Positions 60,737 to 64,000 of a stretch of DNA of 64,000 bases are shown here, piece by piece. The stretch covers positions 372,001 to 436,000 of the forward strand of contig VXBA01003087.1 in NCBI GenBank assembly GCA_013399895.1. The letters are read 5' to 3'. This DNA comes from Serilophus lunatus (lineage: Eukaryota; Chordata; Aves; Passeriformes; Eurylaimidae). Below the pieces are notes generated by a model. That model made no database searches, had not been told where the DNA came from, and saw nothing but the letters and a program-made list of their open reading frames with translations. The position numbers and the translations under genes are program-made. Position 1 is the stretch's first letter, and every line of letters begins with the position of its first letter.

Positions 60737-63700
60737 CTGCATGGGAATCAAGGGAAGAAGAAATAAATACCAGGGAAAACCCAACAGTTGTGTCTTACAG
60801 CGAATTATGCAAAGGGCCAAGAACTTCTTTCTACCATAAATGTGTAAAGTTGATATGAACAATTTATTGAAGTGGTACTGTAGCAACAGCACAGTGCTAA
60901 ACTATTCTCTAAACTGGAAGAGTAAAACTAAAGAGCAAAAGTACATTTGGGGAACAGTTCCTCTGCCCAAACTCACTTTCCACACCCTGCTTCCACAGTA
61001 ACACACCCAACCCTCTTTGCGTTTGACTACTCTGAGGGGGAACCCCCAAAATTTACCACTAACCACCTTCCAAGAGGGAAGTTTCCCTTCAGAGCCATCT
61101 GTCCTGAGTTCAGGCCACATCCAAACCCACTGCCAGGGAAAGAGAAGCCCAGAATCCTTTCCCTACCCAAGAGCCATAAATGCATTTTTTCAAACCACAC
61201 CAATTTCCTTCTGAAGGTCCCATAAAAGTACCCTTCCAGAGCAGGCATGGAGGACTCATTCCCCTTTGGAATGATTACTAAATCCTTAGTCTGCCCAGCC
61301 AGGATGTGAGAAATCTTGGATCTATTGCCAGACAGATGGGGTTCAAACCTGGATCTACTTCCTTTCCAAAGATTTCCCTGATCTGGTTTGTTAGAGAGGG
61401 GAGGAGAGAAAGAAGGGGAATTATCTCCAGCCCTCCAGCTGAACTGGTTTGTGCCACACAGAGCCAGTGCGGAACATCAGCTCAGGCTGAAGGTTACTTG
61501 ATGGTGGTGGGCCAAAGGTCTTCAATTTGCATTCCATTCCCAAGAGTGTTTTCTAAGGCACTACTTGTCAAAAGTCTGGATTATAATTCATTAGCTACAA
61601 CTGCAGACAAGAAAAAATAAGGAGAAAGACTTTGTGCCACTGCAGTGAGAGCTGGAGGTCTCTGGGAAGAACAGAAGTGAGACCAAGCCTAAGGGATTGT
61701 CAAGAAGACAAGGAAAACCCCCAGTAGTGCCAGATACCAAGTTTTAGAAACCCATGGAACACCGACCTAAATAAAAGCAAAGGGGCTGCCCATCAGCTAT
61801 AAATCACAAATTACATATTTGAGTAATAAGGCACATCCTCTCTATGATTCATATGCAAATGACTCACAAAGTACTTTCTCTATCATTAGTTCTGGTGGAA
61901 ATGTATAATCTAGACATAAGCAGAAAGGTTGTTTCTGTTATCTGAGTCATGAGGACAATTGTCTTCAAAACCTTCTCAAGTCAAACCTGAACAAGACCTG
62001 TTACACAGAAGCATTCAAACAAGACTGTTAGGACCTACTTTTAGTCATTTTTACTCCTAAACCCACTGAACTGGTGTAGGATTAATAACTGGGATGAAAT
62101 TTCAAAATATAGTGAGGTACTCAGATATGCAGACACATGCATGGGAAAATATTCAGCAAAACATGGATTGGAGATCCCTCTGCAAGCTGTACATACACAT
62201 AAAATCAAACCAACACCACAACGTTTCAATGCAAAGTGTGTTTTTTTGAAGAGAAATTATCAAATATTGCTGAATGCCACTGGTCCTCAATGAGGCCTTG
62301 GTTTCATCATCATTTTGTCAAGGAAAACACACACTCAGCTGCCTAAAATAGGAGCAGAAATATTCAGCTAGAGTAGAGAAATTATTAATTGTTGTAATAC
62401 AGTTTTTTATTAAGTATCTTAGCTGGCACAGTAAGAGCATCACACTGTCCAGAGCTTGGAATTCCCTAAAACATATGTGGGATAATTTCTTGGGTCACCT
62501 TTGAAGTTTAAACCCAGCAGGTTCCTTTCTGCCTTAGATCTGATGAGCAGGTGGGATGGGCTGTGCCCTTGAACTTTACATTCCTCTGTGCCTTCCTAAG
62601 AATTGTGCTTCCAGCACCTTTGGAAGCTGCACATGAAGGCAGCTGCACATTCCTCTCCTGCTCAGAGGGGAAAATAAAAAAAAAAAAGGTAGAAAAAGAA
62701 TAAAGAACCACCTCTGAATTATTTAGTTACCAGAGGCATTCCTGCCAGTCCATTCTGGAATGTGTAACAACTGTAGCACAAATCACACAAAGAGTTTTCA
62801 TAGCAGATGTTTTCTAGGACCAATTCTGTGAATCCATAATTCTTCAGTTTCCTCACAAAGCTGGGAAGTGATTACCACTGCTCAGGTCTTATTTGTGTCT
62901 ACTCACTCAGACTATTTAACATATCACCTGCATCACAGAGGAGCAGGGATTTAGTAAAGCCCATCACATGTGCAGAGCTTTCAGTTGCCTGTATTAAAGC
63001 ACTAAACACCTTGAAACTCCAGTGTTAGAGCTATTTATGGCTTTCATTTATAAATAGCTGGGGTTTTACTTTCTATTTTCCATGGAACAATTTTAAAGGA
63101 TGACCCAGTAGCATCTCCCCTGGAGAGCTGTACAAGGGACTGAAGAGAGCAGCATCAAACTGACCTTCTCAAAATTTCTTATGTTTTGACTCAAAGCCAT
63201 TTCAAAAGTAAATCTTTTTGCCTGTACTGATTAGATTCCCCTTCTTCTGGAGTGCACCTTTTACAGAGCAACCACAAAACCCAAAACCAACCAAACAAAA
63301 AACAACACAAAAAGAAAGGAAATTATTTCTGCTCCTGCTCTTGAATTTTAGACAATTCTTTTTATCAGCAAACTTTCCCCAGAACTCCCCCATGGAGAGT
63401 ATTTCCAGTTAAGTCAAGGCTGGTGCCTCAGCCCACAGGAACTGTGATTCAAACAGAAAGGCTGATGACAAAACTCGCTACAAACCAATTACTGAATATT
63501 GATTGTTATTAATAGAGAACCAACACGTTTCCCAGATCAGAAGGATGCCCTGGAAACGCCTTTACACAAAGAAACTCCCACCTCTGGTTAGGTCCAAAAC
63601 CCTGCTCACAGCAATACTTGGACACTTCACACCAAACCAACCAGAAAAATCAGGTGACAAAATTCAGGTTTTTCCTTAGAATGCACAACAATTGACTTAT

Positions 63701-64000
63701 GCAGATAATGAGTCTCATTTCTAAAACAACCTTCCTGCTGTGACAGAAGTGTATAAATAAATTGTGATTTTAATAAACCACGAGTTAATGATGCCACATC
63801 AATAATTATCAGAATGAACAGCACTGAGAATTATTAATATCACTACTAGTAACAGATCCTGCTATGGACAAACTTCAGGACAAGGCCAGGTTTTCCTAAA
63901 ATCCTATTTGTATGTATTTTCTTCTCCCCTTTTATGCACTTACTTCACATTTTGTTTGGTTTTCTTCAGAAAATACACACTTACTTTAATAATTATTTTT
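60737..64000 (-). other. ODR4: Presumed ODR4 intron, no further exon recognised
   Basis: This tract lies upstream of the penultimate ODR4 exon. I searched the minus strand for the conserved upstream ODR4 segments (around the DYKFDDE and RDHF-like motifs) and found none. It is AT-rich and without clear CR1 or LTR sequence. It is most simply intron, with earlier exons beyond the right edge, but one short exon could be missed by eye. Confidence 0.55.

Noticed and set aside
61500..61560. Minus-strand peptide with QIEDL resembling an upstream ODR4 segment
   Set aside because: Only five residues match, the donor phase does not fit the next ODR4 exon, and the flanking residues differ from the family. 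It is probably coincidence.
1..64000. CRISPR arrays, operons, phage or bacterial elements, tRNA or rRNA genes
   Set aside because: No regularly spaced repeats, no Shine-Dalgarno-led gene clusters and no cloverleaf or rRNA motifs were seen. The sequence is clearly vertebrate nuclear DNA.

Overview
This 64 kb window is a stretch of bird nuclear genome. The evidence is a dense scatter of CR1 LINE fragments with the bird-type 3' end, two endogenous-retrovirus LTRs, long AT-rich gene-free tracts, and two vertebrate genes cut up by introns. I cannot name the species. No bacterial-type gene layout, CRISPR array, tRNA or rRNA is visible, and almost all of the long open frames are chance or repeat-derived.

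Layout. From 1 to about 50.9 kb I find no recognisable gene. In mammals the block upstream of PDC is the gene-free interval towards PTGS2, and this tract fits that. It holds many CR1 pieces on both strands, a solo LTR of about 1.24 kb (12806-14042) with a 5-bp target-site duplication and an internal CpG-rich promoter-like core with an assembly gap, a few simple repeats and hairpins, and two short coding-looking islands (about 23.61-23.69 kb and 34.34-34.53 kb) that I could not identify. From 50930 to 54344 on the plus strand lies phosducin (PDC), with all three coding exons present and intact and a predicted protein of 249 residues. Its first coding intron uses a GC donor instead of GT. From 59702 rightward on the minus strand lie the last two coding exons of ODR4, ending in a C-terminal transmembrane segment. 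The rest of ODR4 should lie beyond the right edge. PDC and ODR4 are therefore tail to tail, about 5.4 kb apart, as in mammals, and an old LTR sits between their 3' ends.

How the genes relate. PDC is a photoreceptor and pineal protein that binds the G-protein beta-gamma dimer of transducin. ODR4 is a membrane protein linked to folding and trafficking of G-protein-coupled receptors. Nothing here shows that they are co-regulated, and their proximity is conserved synteny. The strongest unusual points are the GC-AG intron in PDC, the solo LTR that brings a CpG-rich promoter into the PDC-side gene desert, a CR1 insertion ending a few tens of bases from the last ODR4 splice acceptor, and the two unexplained coding-like islands. 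I found no convincing new multi-gene system.
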